Assembly (NCBI GenBank): GCA_001689515.1
Contig: LUJR01000039.1
Location: 62,001-126,000, forward strand
Direction: 5' to 3'
Source of the DNA: Bacteroidales bacterium M7
Lineage (GTDB): Bacteria; Bacteroidota; Bacteroidia; Bacteroidales; Muribaculaceae
Length of the DNA: 64,000 nt
The position numbers were made by a program, and so were the translations under genes. Below the pieces are notes generated by a model that was not told the DNA's origin, made no database searches, and saw nothing but the letters and a program-made list of their open reading frames with translations. Shown here piece by piece: positions 43,711-52,589 of this stretch. The stretch's first letter is position 1; the number at the start of each line of letters is the position of its first letter.

Positions 43711-44094
43711 ATGGCATTTCACAATGAAGTAGGCAGATGGGGCGAACAAGCGGCATGCGATTATCTCGTCACACAAGGATACACGCTCATGGAGCGCAAC
43801 TGCAAGATACATCGTATAGAGATAGACATAATCGCATGTAAAGCCGATACGATATGCTTCATCGAGGTAAAGACACGCAGCTCTGATGAGATAGACCCTG
43901 TCTATGCCATCGATGACCGCAAGATGAAGCGTATGTGCAGAGCAGCAAATGATTATGTCAACGCCCACGACCTCCATCTCAACCCTCAGATTGACATAAT
44001 CACCGTCATCGGTAATCCTGTGTCAGGAATCCTGCGCATCGAACATTATCCCGATTGCTACCTGCCGTCACCTGTGACTGCTAAGATTGGTTAA
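43711..44094 (+). CDS. yraN: YraN family (UPF0102) endonuclease-like protein
   Basis: A 127-residue protein of the UPF0102 family, with a Holliday-junction-resolvase-like PD-(D/E)xK fold. The pattern reads GRWGEQAACDYL then IEIDIIACKADTICFIEVKTRS, carrying the E-D-E-x-K active-site residues. Biological role is not settled. Its start codon follows the miaA stop by one base. Confidence 0.92.
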   Translation: MAFHNEVGRWGEQAACDYLVTQGYTLMERNCKIHRIEIDIIACKADTICFIEVKTRSSDEIDPVYAIDDRKMKRMCRAANDYVNAHDLHLNPQIDIITVIGNPVSGILRIEHYPDCYLPSPVTAKIG

Positions 44095-44122
44095 TTAACT
44101 CCATTACACGCAGAAAATAACA

Positions 44123-44130
44123 TATCTTTG
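44123..44130 (+). promoter_or_regulatory. -7 box of rhomboid gene
   Basis: TATCTTTG followed by TA fits the consensus, 32 bp before the ATG at 44163. Confidence 0.55.
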
Positions 44131-44162
44131 TACTCCAAACCACATAAACAGCCTATTACAAG

Positions 44163-44912
44163 ATGCTAAATAACGGTCGAAGTTCATTCCTGAGCAACAT
44201 ACCCCCTGTAACCAAAAATCTCCTGATCATCAATTTCATCATCTGGCTGGCGATGCTCATTGTACCGTCAAAACTTGGATTTGATGCCATCGCTTATGGA
44301 GGGTTACATTACTTTTCAGCCCCGGACTTCAATCCCGTGCAGTTGCTGACCTACATGTTCATGCACAGTACCGACACGTTTGCCCATCTGTTTTTCAACA
44401 TGTTCACCCTGTGGATGTTCGGCATCACCCTCGAGCGCGTGCTTGGATCTCAGAGATACCTGTTTTTCTACATAACAGTAGGCATCGGAGCCGGACTGTT
44501 TCAGGAACTCGTATGGGGGCTGACATGGGAAGGTCCGTTTTTTGACTGGGTCAGCAGCTCCACCGGCTATCCGGTAGAGGCAGTCAAGTCAGCTTATGCC
44601 GCCGGAGAGCTGTCGCAATGGCAGAGCTTCTATCTTAACCACATGGTCACTATAGGCGCATCAGGTGCCATCTACGGCATCCTCCTCGCCTTCGGCATGC
44701 TATTCCCCAACCGTCCGCTATTCCTGATGTTCATCCCTGTGCCTATCAAAGCCAAATATATGGTGATAGGATACGGTGTCATAGAGATACTGCTCGGAGT
44801 CGGTGGCAATGACGGCATAGCACACTTCGCCCACCTCGGAGGCATGATTTTCGGATTCCTTATGATATACTACTGGAAAAAGAAGGGCATTGTACATGGC
44901 GACTTTTTCTAA
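44163..44912 (+). CDS. Rhomboid family intramembrane serine protease
   Basis: A 249-residue protein with six helices. The catalytic dyad is S167 in IGASGAIYG and H224 in HFAHLGGM; the conserved HLFFNMFTLWMFG lies in helix 2, and loop 1 carries the usual tryptophan-rich element. It cleaves transmembrane substrates in the inner membrane. The C-terminus is short (YYWKKKGIVHGDFF) and lacks the small cytoplasmic extension seen in many Bacteroidota rhomboids; a similar motif occurs instead in the overlapping downstream ORF. Confidence 0.93.
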   Translation: MLNNGRSSFLSNIPPVTKNLLIINFIIWLAMLIVPSKLGFDAIAYGGLHYFSAPDFNPVQLLTYMFMHSTDTFAHLFFNMFTLWMFGITLERVLGSQRYLFFYITVGIGAGLFQELVWGLTWEGPFFDWVSSSTGYPVEAVKSAYAAGELSQWQSFYLNHMVTIGASGAIYGILLAFGMLFPNRPLFLMFIPVPIKAKYMVIGYGVIEILLGVGGNDGIAHFAHLGGMIFGFLMIYYWKKKGIVHGDFF

Positions 44913-45156
44913 GAAACGCATCCAGAAGGTATCGGTAGTACTCAATATCATCGCAGCTGCATGCTCGATGCTCATAGGTATACCATGGCTTATACGGCAT
45001 AACCGCGATGACCATCCTATGCATCCGAAATCAATCTCTGACACAAATACGACACTGTTACGACACACCCTCACCAAGTTACAGAATTCCGGCTATTCAA
45101 GCCTGACTGCTGACGAAAGAGAGCTGATAGCCGACAGCATGAAAAGCAACAAGTAA
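44896..45156 (+). CDS. Small membrane protein overlapping rhomboid gene, with DUF6576-like C-terminus
   Basis: 86 residues from an ATG (MATFSKKRIQKVS) that overlaps the rhomboid end by 17 bp in another frame. One membrane helix (VVLNIIAAACSMLIGIPWLI) is followed by a linker and the C-terminal block LTKLQNSGYSSLTADERELI. That block resembles the short motif (LDKI..SGYDSLT..E) at the end of many Bacteroidota rhomboids (DUF6576, from memory). I infer a partner or split-off tail of the protease. The overlap and the next gene 14 bp downstream support an operon. Similarity to DUF6576 is not verified. Confidence 0.65.
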   Translation: MATFSKKRIQKVSVVLNIIAAACSMLIGIPWLIRHNRDDHPMHPKSISDTNTTLLRHTLTKLQNSGYSSLTADERELIADSMKSNK

Positions 45157-45170
45157 ACAACACTGCCCCT

Positions 45171-46340
45171 GTGGATTTACGCCCTCACATAAAACCGTTT
45201 CTCATATCCTCGGTCAAGGACATATGGCCTGACTCGACCGGGCAGAGATGTCTTGTGGTTATGACTGCCATATTCTGCCTGCTGACCATTTTTGCAGCCT
45301 ATGCAGGATATATCGCTCCCGCCCATACATTCTTCGGTACAGTGGCACCTCTGGCAGTCATGGCATTCCCTTCATTATTATACTTGCTGTTTGCTGTCCT
45401 GATAATATGTATCATATTCTGGATCAGAGGTGCCCGCATGCTGTTTGTGACACTGCTGCTGATAATCCCATCAGCCATCAAGCTCGTGCCGCTTCACGTC
45501 ACTCCATACCTGGTGGATCGCTCCAAGGGCGAAAAGACTTTCTCGTTGCTGACCTACAACGTAATGAGCTTTTTTGACTTTGAGGGTCCATTTAAAGAAG
45601 GTGTCCCCAATCGTACCGTCCAGTACATACTTGACTCGAATCCTGACATCGTATGCCTACAGGAAACCCTGCGTGCCGCCTATATCAACACACTCAACAT
45701 CACCATGAGTCAACGCAATCTCAGGGATTTGAGATACCCCTATCAGATGCACTGGCATGACGGAGGCATCGCGATGTATTCAAAATACCCAATCAAAGAA
45801 ATATATATAGGCGACCGCCCCGATATGCCCTATCCCCACTACAAGGCTGCCAGGGTATATCTCTACGATGATTCCATCACCATCATCAATTGCCATCTGC
45901 AATCCATAGGGCTTGATGTGTCTGACCGCAATATCTACCATGAAGTCACTGACGGAGATATCGACTTCAAGACCATAGACACTGCTGGCTCCAAAATACT
46001 TGACAAACTGACAGACGCGTTTATCGTAAGAGCAAAACAGGCAGAATTCATCCGCTCGGTATTGGATTCAATTCCGGGTAACGTCATAGTATGTGGAGAC
46101 TTCAATGATGTACCCCTGAGTTTCGCTTCACGTCAGGTGCAGGGCGATGACATGCATGATGCTTTTGCGACCACATCGCTCGGCCCACGCATCACCTTTC
46201 ATGACAACAGATTTTATTTCCGTATAGATCATGTATTCTATCGCGGCAACATCGGAGCCTACCGCAGCACGTCTCCTAATATTCCCAGCTCTGACCACTA
46301 TCCTCTGCTTGTGAGATTTAAAATGAAATCCAGCAAATAG
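45171..46340 (+). CDS. Membrane-anchored endonuclease/exonuclease/phosphatase family protein, paralogue 1
   Basis: 389 residues. Three hydrophobic segments at the N-terminus (about residues 27-115) anchor the protein; an EEP domain follows with TYNVMSF, the metal-binding CLQET, GDFNDVP and SSDHYPLL. This is the Mg-dependent phosphodiesterase fold shared by exonuclease III, sphingomyelinase and inositol phosphatases; the substrate is unknown, perhaps a lipid head group, since the domain is membrane-tethered. The start is GTG; no ATG is available upstream before the previous gene's end. It is followed 22 bp later by a clear paralogue. Confidence 0.85.
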   Translation: MDLRPHIKPFLISSVKDIWPDSTGQRCLVVMTAIFCLLTIFAAYAGYIAPAHTFFGTVAPLAVMAFPSLLYLLFAVLIICIIFWIRGARMLFVTLLLIIPSAIKLVPLHVTPYLVDRSKGEKTFSLLTYNVMSFFDFEGPFKEGVPNRTVQYILDSNPDIVCLQETLRAAYINTLNITMSQRNLRDLRYPYQMHWHDGGIAMYSKYPIKEIYIGDRPDMPYPHYKAARVYLYDDSITIINCHLQSIGLDVSDRNIYHEVTDGDIDFKTIDTAGSKILDKLTDAFIVRAKQAEFIRSVLDSIPGNVIVCGDFNDVPLSFASRQVQGDDMHDAFATTSLGPRITFHDNRFYFRIDHVFYRGNIGAYRSTSPNIPSSDHYPLLVRFKMKSSK

Positions 46341-46362
46341 CAGCCATTAAAGCCACGCCCCT

Positions 46363-47499
46363 ATGACACCACGCCACGCCAATAGAAGCAAAACGGTCAT
46401 CTCCTCCTGGCTACGACTTGCCATGTGGATTGTTATGGGCATGTTGTGCCTCCTGACCATCTACAGTGCATATGGGGGATATATACAACCGTCCCTATCC
46501 TTTGTAGGAAAGACCGCTCCGCTCGCCGTCATGGCGTTTCCCGCACTGGTCATAATAGTCGTAGTGCTTGGCGTGATACTCGGTCTGTGCAGGTCAAAAT
46601 CGGCATACATAGCCGTAGCCACACTGTGTATCTGTGCACCATCCATATGGAACATTTGTCCTGTCAATCTGATCAAAGATCCGGTGCTCGAACAGCATGA
46701 GTATAAAGCATTCAAACTGTTGACATTCAATGTCATGAACATGTGGGATTATGAGGAATCTCACAGCCACGATGCCGACAACCGCATACTCAGCTTTATC
46801 ATCCACACCGATGCTGACATCGTATCGCTTCAAGAAATCATCTATTTTCCTAAAGTCGAGCAGAACAGCAACGTCACGGCACAGATTGATACCATACATC
46901 AGATGTATCCTTATATCGGCAAAGCTACCGATGGAGCTCTGATGGTACTGTCGAAATATCCCATCAAACGTATCAATATCCCCAAACCATTTGTCAACAA
47001 GTATCTGCCTTATGCCGCCTATTCCATAGATTTGCCACAAGGTCCTATTACTCTGTTTGACTGCCATATGGAAAGCATCGGATTGACCGACTCCGACAAA
47101 GCCAGCTATCAGGATATCACACGTGGCAAAGCCGGCAAAGCTGATATCAAGGACATGAAAAACAGCGCGCTACACAAGCTAAACGAAGCCTATCGTTCAC
47201 GCTCTATACAAGTCAACCAACTCAGAGAGGTTGCCGACAGCATAGGCGGCAATATCATCATCGCCGGAGACTTCAACGATGTGCCCCTGTCCTACACTAT
47301 AAGGTGTCTGCAAGAGGCAGGGTTTAAAGAAGTATATCCCTCTCTCGCCCTGGGTCCCGGTTTCACCTACCACGCTGACCGCCTGTACTTCCGCATAGAT
47401 CATATGCTCTATCGCGGGACACTTAAACCTCTGAGTCTCGAGATTCCTAAAGTCAATCTGAGCGACCATTATCCTATGATTGCCACTTTTTTGGAGTAA
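46363..47499 (+). CDS. Membrane-anchored endonuclease/exonuclease/phosphatase family protein, paralogue 2
   Basis: 378 residues with the same layout as the gene before: a membrane part (LLTIYSAYGGYI and TAPLAVMAFPALVIIV are nearly superimposable on LLTIFAAYAGYI and VAPLAVMAFPSLLYLL there), then the EEP domain with TFNVMNM, LQEI, IAGDFNDVP and LSDHYPM. All catalytic residues are kept. Tandem duplication of an envelope phosphodiesterase is common in Bacteroidales. The next gene is 83 bp away with no strong promoter seen between. Confidence 0.85.
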   Translation: MTPRHANRSKTVISSWLRLAMWIVMGMLCLLTIYSAYGGYIQPSLSFVGKTAPLAVMAFPALVIIVVVLGVILGLCRSKSAYIAVATLCICAPSIWNICPVNLIKDPVLEQHEYKAFKLLTFNVMNMWDYEESHSHDADNRILSFIIHTDADIVSLQEIIYFPKVEQNSNVTAQIDTIHQMYPYIGKATDGALMVLSKYPIKRINIPKPFVNKYLPYAAYSIDLPQGPITLFDCHMESIGLTDSDKASYQDITRGKAGKADIKDMKNSALHKLNEAYRSRSIQVNQLREVADSIGGNIIIAGDFNDVPLSYTIRCLQEAGFKEVYPSLALGPGFTYHADRLYFRIDHMLYRGTLKPLSLEIPKVNLSDHYPMIATFLE

Positions 47500-47582
47500 A
47501 GAGATGTGGGGATTTCAAAAATTATAGCTAACTTGCAGAATAAATGTAATTTAATATCATCACAATACCAATTTTTTCACAT

Positions 47583-49712
47583 ATGACTATCAGGAATCTT
47601 GCCACATTGACCTTTGCCGCCGCCATAGTAGGCTACGGCTCGACAGGTTGCAGCAAATCCAAGGCTGCCGATGAAAAAGACAACCCTTTCTTCACTCAAT
47701 GGGATACTCCTTACGGCATTCCGCCATTTGAGGATATAAAAGTCGAGCATTATAAGCCTGCTTTTGAGGAAGGCATGAAGCAGCAGCGTCAGGAAATAGC
47801 CGACATCACCAGTAACCCCGACGCTCCGACCTATGACAATACAATCGTCCCCCTTGAATACAGCGGCAAATTCCTTAATCGTGTAGCTCACGTGTTTTTC
47901 GCGCTTAACGAGTGCATGAACACCCCCGAAATGCAGGACGCCGCTGCTGAAATCATGCCCATGTACTCGTCATTCAGCGATGAAATAATGATGAACGACA
48001 GCCTGTTTCAGCGCATCAACACACTTTATCAGCAGCGTGACAGCCTCAATCTGACAGTAGCCCAGAAAAGAGCACTTGAAGAACACTACAAGAACTTCAC
48101 CCTCAACGGCGCATTGCTCAATGCCGACCAGAAGAAAGAGCTGTCTGACATAAACACTCAGCTGTCAAACCTCTACCTCAAGTTTAACAAGAACCTCCTC
48201 ACTGCCACCAATGCCTTCACCATCACTGTAGATGATGAGTCCAGACTCTCGGGCCTTCCTGACAATGTCAAGGCGACAGCCAAAGAGGAGGCTGAGAAGC
48301 GGGGCATGAAAGACAAGTGGGTATTCACGCTACATGCACCTTCACGACTGCCGGTGCTGCAGTTTGCTGATGACCGCGACCTGCGCCGACAGATGTGGGA
48401 AGGATACACCACACTGGCATCTCAAGGCGAAAACGACAACAACCCCGTCATCAAGGATATCGTCACACTGCGCACCAAGAAAGCACAACTTCTCGGTTTC
48501 CCCGACTACGCCTCGCTCGCCACAGCCCCCTACATGGCAAAGACACCTGCCGCAGCAAAAGAATTGCTGATGAAGATATGGAAGCCTGCCGTAGCCAAAG
48601 TAAAACGCGAGGTAGCAGACATGCAGAAGATAGCCGACGAAGAGAACAAGGGTATCAAGATCGAACCCTGGGACTATTACTACTATGCTGAAAAAGACCG
48701 TGTGCGCAAATACGGTCTTGACGAGAATGTCATCAAGGAATATTTTGCAGTAGACAGCGTACGCAAAGGCATCTTCACGATGGCTAACAAGCTCTATGGC
48801 ATCACATTCACACCTATGGATTCTGCTCCAAAATACCATCCGGAGGTAAATGTATATGAAGTCAAGGATGCCGACGGAAAGCATCTCGCCGTGTTCATGA
48901 CTGACTACTTCCCCCGCGACACCAAGCGTCAGGGAGCATGGATGGATGCCCTTGAACCGGGCGAAGTGACCCCCGACGGCAAGGAGACCCGTCCTGTCAT
49001 CTACAATGTCGGCAACCTGTCACGTCCTACTGCCGATGCCCCGGCATTGATGACCATCGACAATGTGGAGACCATGTTCCATGAATTCGGACATGCACTC
49101 CACGGTATGTTGACACGCGCCACCATCCCCTCTCAGATGGGTACCTCCGTTGACCGTGATTTCGTGGAAATGCCGTCGCAGATCCACGAACACTGGGCGT
49201 TTGAACCGGAACTGCTCAAAGAATATGCCCGCCACTACAAGACAGGTGAAATCATTCCCGATTCTCTGGTAACAAAACTCAAAGCCGCATCACACCATAA
49301 TCAGGGATTCATCATGACCGAACTTGTCGGAGCCGCTCTGCTTGACTTCTACTGGGGCGAACTCATACCTGACCAGAATACCGACATCAAAGCTTTTGAA
49401 ACAAAAGTAGCCAATGAAATAGGCATGCCGGCAGAACTGACCTTCCGCTACCGCAGTCCTTATTTCAAGCATATATTCGGTGATGAGGGTTATGCCTCTG
49501 GTTACTATACCTACCTGTGGGCAGCTGTTCTCGAATGCGACGGCTACGACCTGTTTAAGGAAGAAGGAGTATTCAACCCCGAAGCAGCAGCCCGCTTCAA
49601 GCATATGCTTGAAATGGGAGGCAGCGAAGACCCGATGAAGCTCTACGTGGACTTCCGCGGCCACAAGCCCGATGTCTCTGCCCTGATCAACGCCCGCGGT
49701 CTCAACGAATAA
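47583..49712 (+). CDS. M3 family metallopeptidase (peptidyl-dipeptidase Dcp-like), lipoprotein
   Basis: A 709-residue zinc peptidase that removes C-terminal dipeptides. The zinc motif is HEFGHALHG (H500, E501, H504) with the third ligand in FVEMPSQIHEHW. The N-terminus (MTIRNLATLTFAAAIVGYGS then TGC) is a lipoprotein signal peptide, so the enzyme is probably tethered on the periplasmic side, unlike the cytoplasmic E. coli Dcp. The remainder is the all-helical M3 fold. It goes with the C1 and S9 peptidases of this window in peptide use. GH31 follows 25 bp later. Confidence 0.94.
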   Translation: MTIRNLATLTFAAAIVGYGSTGCSKSKAADEKDNPFFTQWDTPYGIPPFEDIKVEHYKPAFEEGMKQQRQEIADITSNPDAPTYDNTIVPLEYSGKFLNRVAHVFFALNECMNTPEMQDAAAEIMPMYSSFSDEIMMNDSLFQRINTLYQQRDSLNLTVAQKRALEEHYKNFTLNGALLNADQKKELSDINTQLSNLYLKFNKNLLTATNAFTITVDDESRLSGLPDNVKATAKEEAEKRGMKDKWVFTLHAPSRLPVLQFADDRDLRRQMWEGYTTLASQGENDNNPVIKDIVTLRTKKAQLLGFPDYASLATAPYMAKTPAAAKELLMKIWKPAVAKVKREVADMQKIADEENKGIKIEPWDYYYYAEKDRVRKYGLDENVIKEYFAVDSVRKGIFTMANKLYGITFTPMDSAPKYHPEVNVYEVKDADGKHLAVFMTDYFPRDTKRQGAWMDALEPGEVTPDGKETRPVIYNVGNLSRPTADAPALMTIDNVETMFHEFGHALHGMLTRATIPSQMGTSVDRDFVEMPSQIHEHWAFEPELLKEYARHYKTGEIIPDSLVTKLKAASHHNQGFIMTELVGAALLDFYWGELIPDQNTDIKAFETKVANEIGMPAELTFRYRSPYFKHIFGDEGYASGYYTYLWAAVLECDGYDLFKEEGVFNPEAAARFKHMLEMGGSEDPMKLYVDFRGHKPDVSALINARGLNE

Positions 49713-49737
49713 ATCTAATATAAATACTATACCAACA

Positions 49738-52146
49738 ATGTCATTACAAACGCGAATTGCCTCTCGGATGCTATTATGCACATCGGCGGCAATATCAGCC
49801 TTCTCCATCACAGCGACAGCTGATGATGCCGGACAAATCAAAGCTTCGCTGCCCGATGGCAGCACGGTCATTGTGACAGCGATAAACCCCAATGTAATCA
49901 AAGTATCCAATCTGTCATCGGGAGAGACAGTGCCGCAATCTCGTGCCACTGTAGCCCCCGTGACACGCTTTGACGGCTCAATCAATCATGGCGAGTCAAC
50001 TACCACCCTCACTACCTCCAACGGTGTCAAAGCCATACTCAACACCAAGACCGGAGCTGTCAGCATATCTGCTGGTCCTGGCAGAGGGATAAGTGACACC
50101 GGTGAGCGCACACTTGCTGACGGCAAACGCGAACTGATGCTGACCACCGACGGTACAGGTTCATTTTACGGAGGCGGCGAGCGAGGTCACAAAATCAATC
50201 TCGCCGGTGACACCCTCACCATGTACAACAAGCAGAACTACGGCTACGTAAAGGGCGAAAGCCGCATCAGCCAGATGAACATAACCATGCCGTTGTTCTT
50301 GTCATCAAATGGATATGCACTGCTCTTTGATGACTATGCAGCATCTCAGATCATCCTCGGCAATCCCATCAAATACATCTCAGAAAGCCCTGCGCCCATA
50401 AGCTACTATTACATCTATGGCGACGGCACTATGAAGGGACTGACACAAGCAGTCAGCCAGCTGACAGGCCGTCAGGATATGCCTCCGTTCTGGGCTATGG
50501 GATACACGACTTCCAAGTACGGCTACAAGACCGAAGCCGAGACACGCGGTGTGATTGACACGCTGAAAATGAACAAATATCCTGTCGACGGCATCGTGCT
50601 CGACCTTTATTGGTACGGTAAGGAACAAGACATGGGACGCCTGGCATGGGATGCTGACCAATGGCCCACCCACAAGCAGATGCTTGCCGACCTCAAAGCC
50701 AAAGGAGTCAATACAATCATCATCTCCCAGCCCTATGTGCTCCGCAACAGCCGCGGTATCGACAACTACAATATGGGAGTCGAAAAAGGTCTCTTCGTCA
50801 AAGATGCCACTGACTCGCTCCGTGGACCACAGGAAGTGCAGATATGGGTAGGCGAAGGCGGCATGTGGGATGTCAGCAATCCCGACACTCGCAAGTGGCT
50901 CGCCAACCGTTACAAGGAGCTGACACTCGAAGGCGTAGGCGGTTGGTGGGGAGACCTCGGCGAACCGGAAGTACACCCCGAAACAGGCATCCACCACAAC
51001 GGACTGACTGCTCGCCAGTACCACAACCAGTATGGCAACGACTGGTCTGAGATCATATATGACCTCTTCAAAGAAGAATTTCCCAATACACGTCTGATGA
51101 CGATGATGCGCGGCGGTACCACAGGTCTGCAACGCTACAGCGTCTACCCATGGTCCACCGATGTATCCCGCTCATGGGGCGGTCTGCAGCCTCAGGTAAC
51201 CATCATGCTTGGCTCAGGACTAAGCGGACTTGGCTATATGAGCCACGATGTGGGCGGATTCGCCCTCGACGAAAAAGTACCCTACGACCCTGAGCTCTAT
51301 GTACGCTGGCTTCAGCTCGGCACATTCTCCCCTATCCTCCGTACTCATGCACAAGGCACAGCCGAGCCTTACCGCTATCCTGACCAGCAGCACATCATAC
51401 TCCCTCTCATAAAGGAGAGATACCGCTGGCTTCCATACAACTACACATTGGCATATGAAAACCATGCATACGGCACTCCGCTTGTTCGTTCTATCGGCTT
51501 CTACGAACCAGGCGAAACCAAGTATGACAACATCGACGATGAATATCTATGGGGTAAGGATGTGCTCATCGCTCCTGTGATGACACAGGGAGCTACATCG
51601 CGCACCGTCACCTTCCCCGCTGGCACATGGGTCGATTATACAAATCCCTCCAAGACATATGCCGGAGGCACCACTGTCACATACAATGCACCTCTGGAAG
51701 TATTACCTATGTTCGTGCGTGGAGGCGCTATAATCCCGACAGCCGACTATGACATGGAAAACACCGGTGACTACAAGGATAACGTATATACTCTCAATGT
51801 ATATCCGGTAGAAGGTTGCAACGGGTCATACACTCTATTTGAAGATGACCGCACATCTACCTCCACGGTCGAAAAAGGCAAGTATGCTCTGTTGACATTC
51901 ACCGACTCCATGACCAAATCCGATCTGGACATCACACTCAGCAAGGACGCCACTTCACCGTTGACTCCCTCTGAAAAGGACATCAGACTGCTCATCAACA
52001 ACATTGCCAAAACTCCAAAATCAGTCAGCGTAGATGGAAAGCGTCTCAGCAAACGCGACTACACTTATGACAAGCAGACAAAGACACTGACCATGAGCGG
52101 CAAATGGAATCCATCAGATGCCCGCACAATCAATGTCCGCCTCTGA
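49738..52146 (+). CDS. GH31 family glycoside hydrolase (alpha-glucosidase/xylosidase type)
   Basis: An 802-residue secreted hydrolase. Signal peptide at 1-29 (ASRMLLCTSAAISAFSITATA). The N-terminal beta-sandwich (about 100-235) is followed by the TIM barrel, with the nucleophile D406 in GWWGDLGEPEVH and the acid/base D504 in MSHDVGGFAL; HAQGTAEPYRY and the C-terminal beta domains (VLIAPVM, PTADYDMENTGDYKDN) follow. Specificity is not readable: alpha-glucosidase fits best, with alpha-xylosidase and others possible. A strong terminator follows. Confidence 0.93.
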   Translation: MSLQTRIASRMLLCTSAAISAFSITATADDAGQIKASLPDGSTVIVTAINPNVIKVSNLSSGETVPQSRATVAPVTRFDGSINHGESTTTLTTSNGVKAILNTKTGAVSISAGPGRGISDTGERTLADGKRELMLTTDGTGSFYGGGERGHKINLAGDTLTMYNKQNYGYVKGESRISQMNITMPLFLSSNGYALLFDDYAASQIILGNPIKYISESPAPISYYYIYGDGTMKGLTQAVSQLTGRQDMPPFWAMGYTTSKYGYKTEAETRGVIDTLKMNKYPVDGIVLDLYWYGKEQDMGRLAWDADQWPTHKQMLADLKAKGVNTIIISQPYVLRNSRGIDNYNMGVEKGLFVKDATDSLRGPQEVQIWVGEGGMWDVSNPDTRKWLANRYKELTLEGVGGWWGDLGEPEVHPETGIHHNGLTARQYHNQYGNDWSEIIYDLFKEEFPNTRLMTMMRGGTTGLQRYSVYPWSTDVSRSWGGLQPQVTIMLGSGLSGLGYMSHDVGGFALDEKVPYDPELYVRWLQLGTFSPILRTHAQGTAEPYRYPDQQHIILPLIKERYRWLPYNYTLAYENHAYGTPLVRSIGFYEPGETKYDNIDDEYLWGKDVLIAPVMTQGATSRTVTFPAGTWVDYTNPSKTYAGGTTVTYNAPLEVLPMFVRGGAIIPTADYDMENTGDYKDNVYTLNVYPVEGCNGSYTLFEDDRTSTSTVEKGKYALLTFTDSMTKSDLDITLSKDATSPLTPSEKDIRLLINNIAKTPKSVSVDGKRLSKRDYTYDKQTKTLTMSGKWNPSDARTINVRL

Positions 52147-52186
52147 CCTGACTTCCATAGTCCTATAGCAACACACACTAAACAAA

Positions 52187-52222
52187 CAACGGGCTGCTGC
52201 CGAATCTGGCAGCAGCCCGTTG
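52187..52222 (+). terminator. Intrinsic terminator after GH31 gene
   Basis: Perfect 15-bp stem CAACGGGCTGCTGCC (52187-52201) with its complement 52208-52222 and a 6-nt loop. It is GC-rich and ends the long rightward run; no T-run follows, so efficiency is a guess. Confidence 0.8.
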
Positions 52223-52277
52223 CTACATACGTACACTTAGCGGCTATAGAATCCAATGAAAAGCAGTTGTAGGGTCG

Positions 52278-52495
52278 CTACTACTGGGCAATCTTTGGTT
52301 GGTCATGTAAGATGAATCGTAAACGTGTAGGGACATGCCGTGGCATGTCCGCTTTCAGCAGCAATTGCAAATGCAACGCCTGATGGGCGGGCATGCCACG
52401 GCATGTCCCTACAAGAGTTACACAGTGTTTAGCATAGTAAATCGAGACAATCTCATCTCGTCAGCCACATGTCGCAAAATATTGACCAGTAGTAG
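52278..52495. repeat. Nested paired-hairpin repeat, variant copy 3
   Basis: Inner arms 52326-52350 and 52389-52413 (25 bp, one mismatch) start with TGTAGGGAC at the outer end, as in copies 1 and 2, but the arm hairpin is different (GGACATGCC GT GGCATGTCC) and the spacer is 38 nt. An outer pair CTACTACTGG (52278-52287) with CCAGTAGTAG (52486-52495) encloses it. The rest of the gap 52223-52589 holds no ORF or promoter that I can see. Confidence 0.75.
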
Positions 52496-52589
52496 GTCGC
52501 AACTCTACTATGCCTAAGATACTATATCTAATCCTCAGGATTCACCAGCATCCGTGAAGCTATTACGCCAAATCCACTGGATTGATTAT

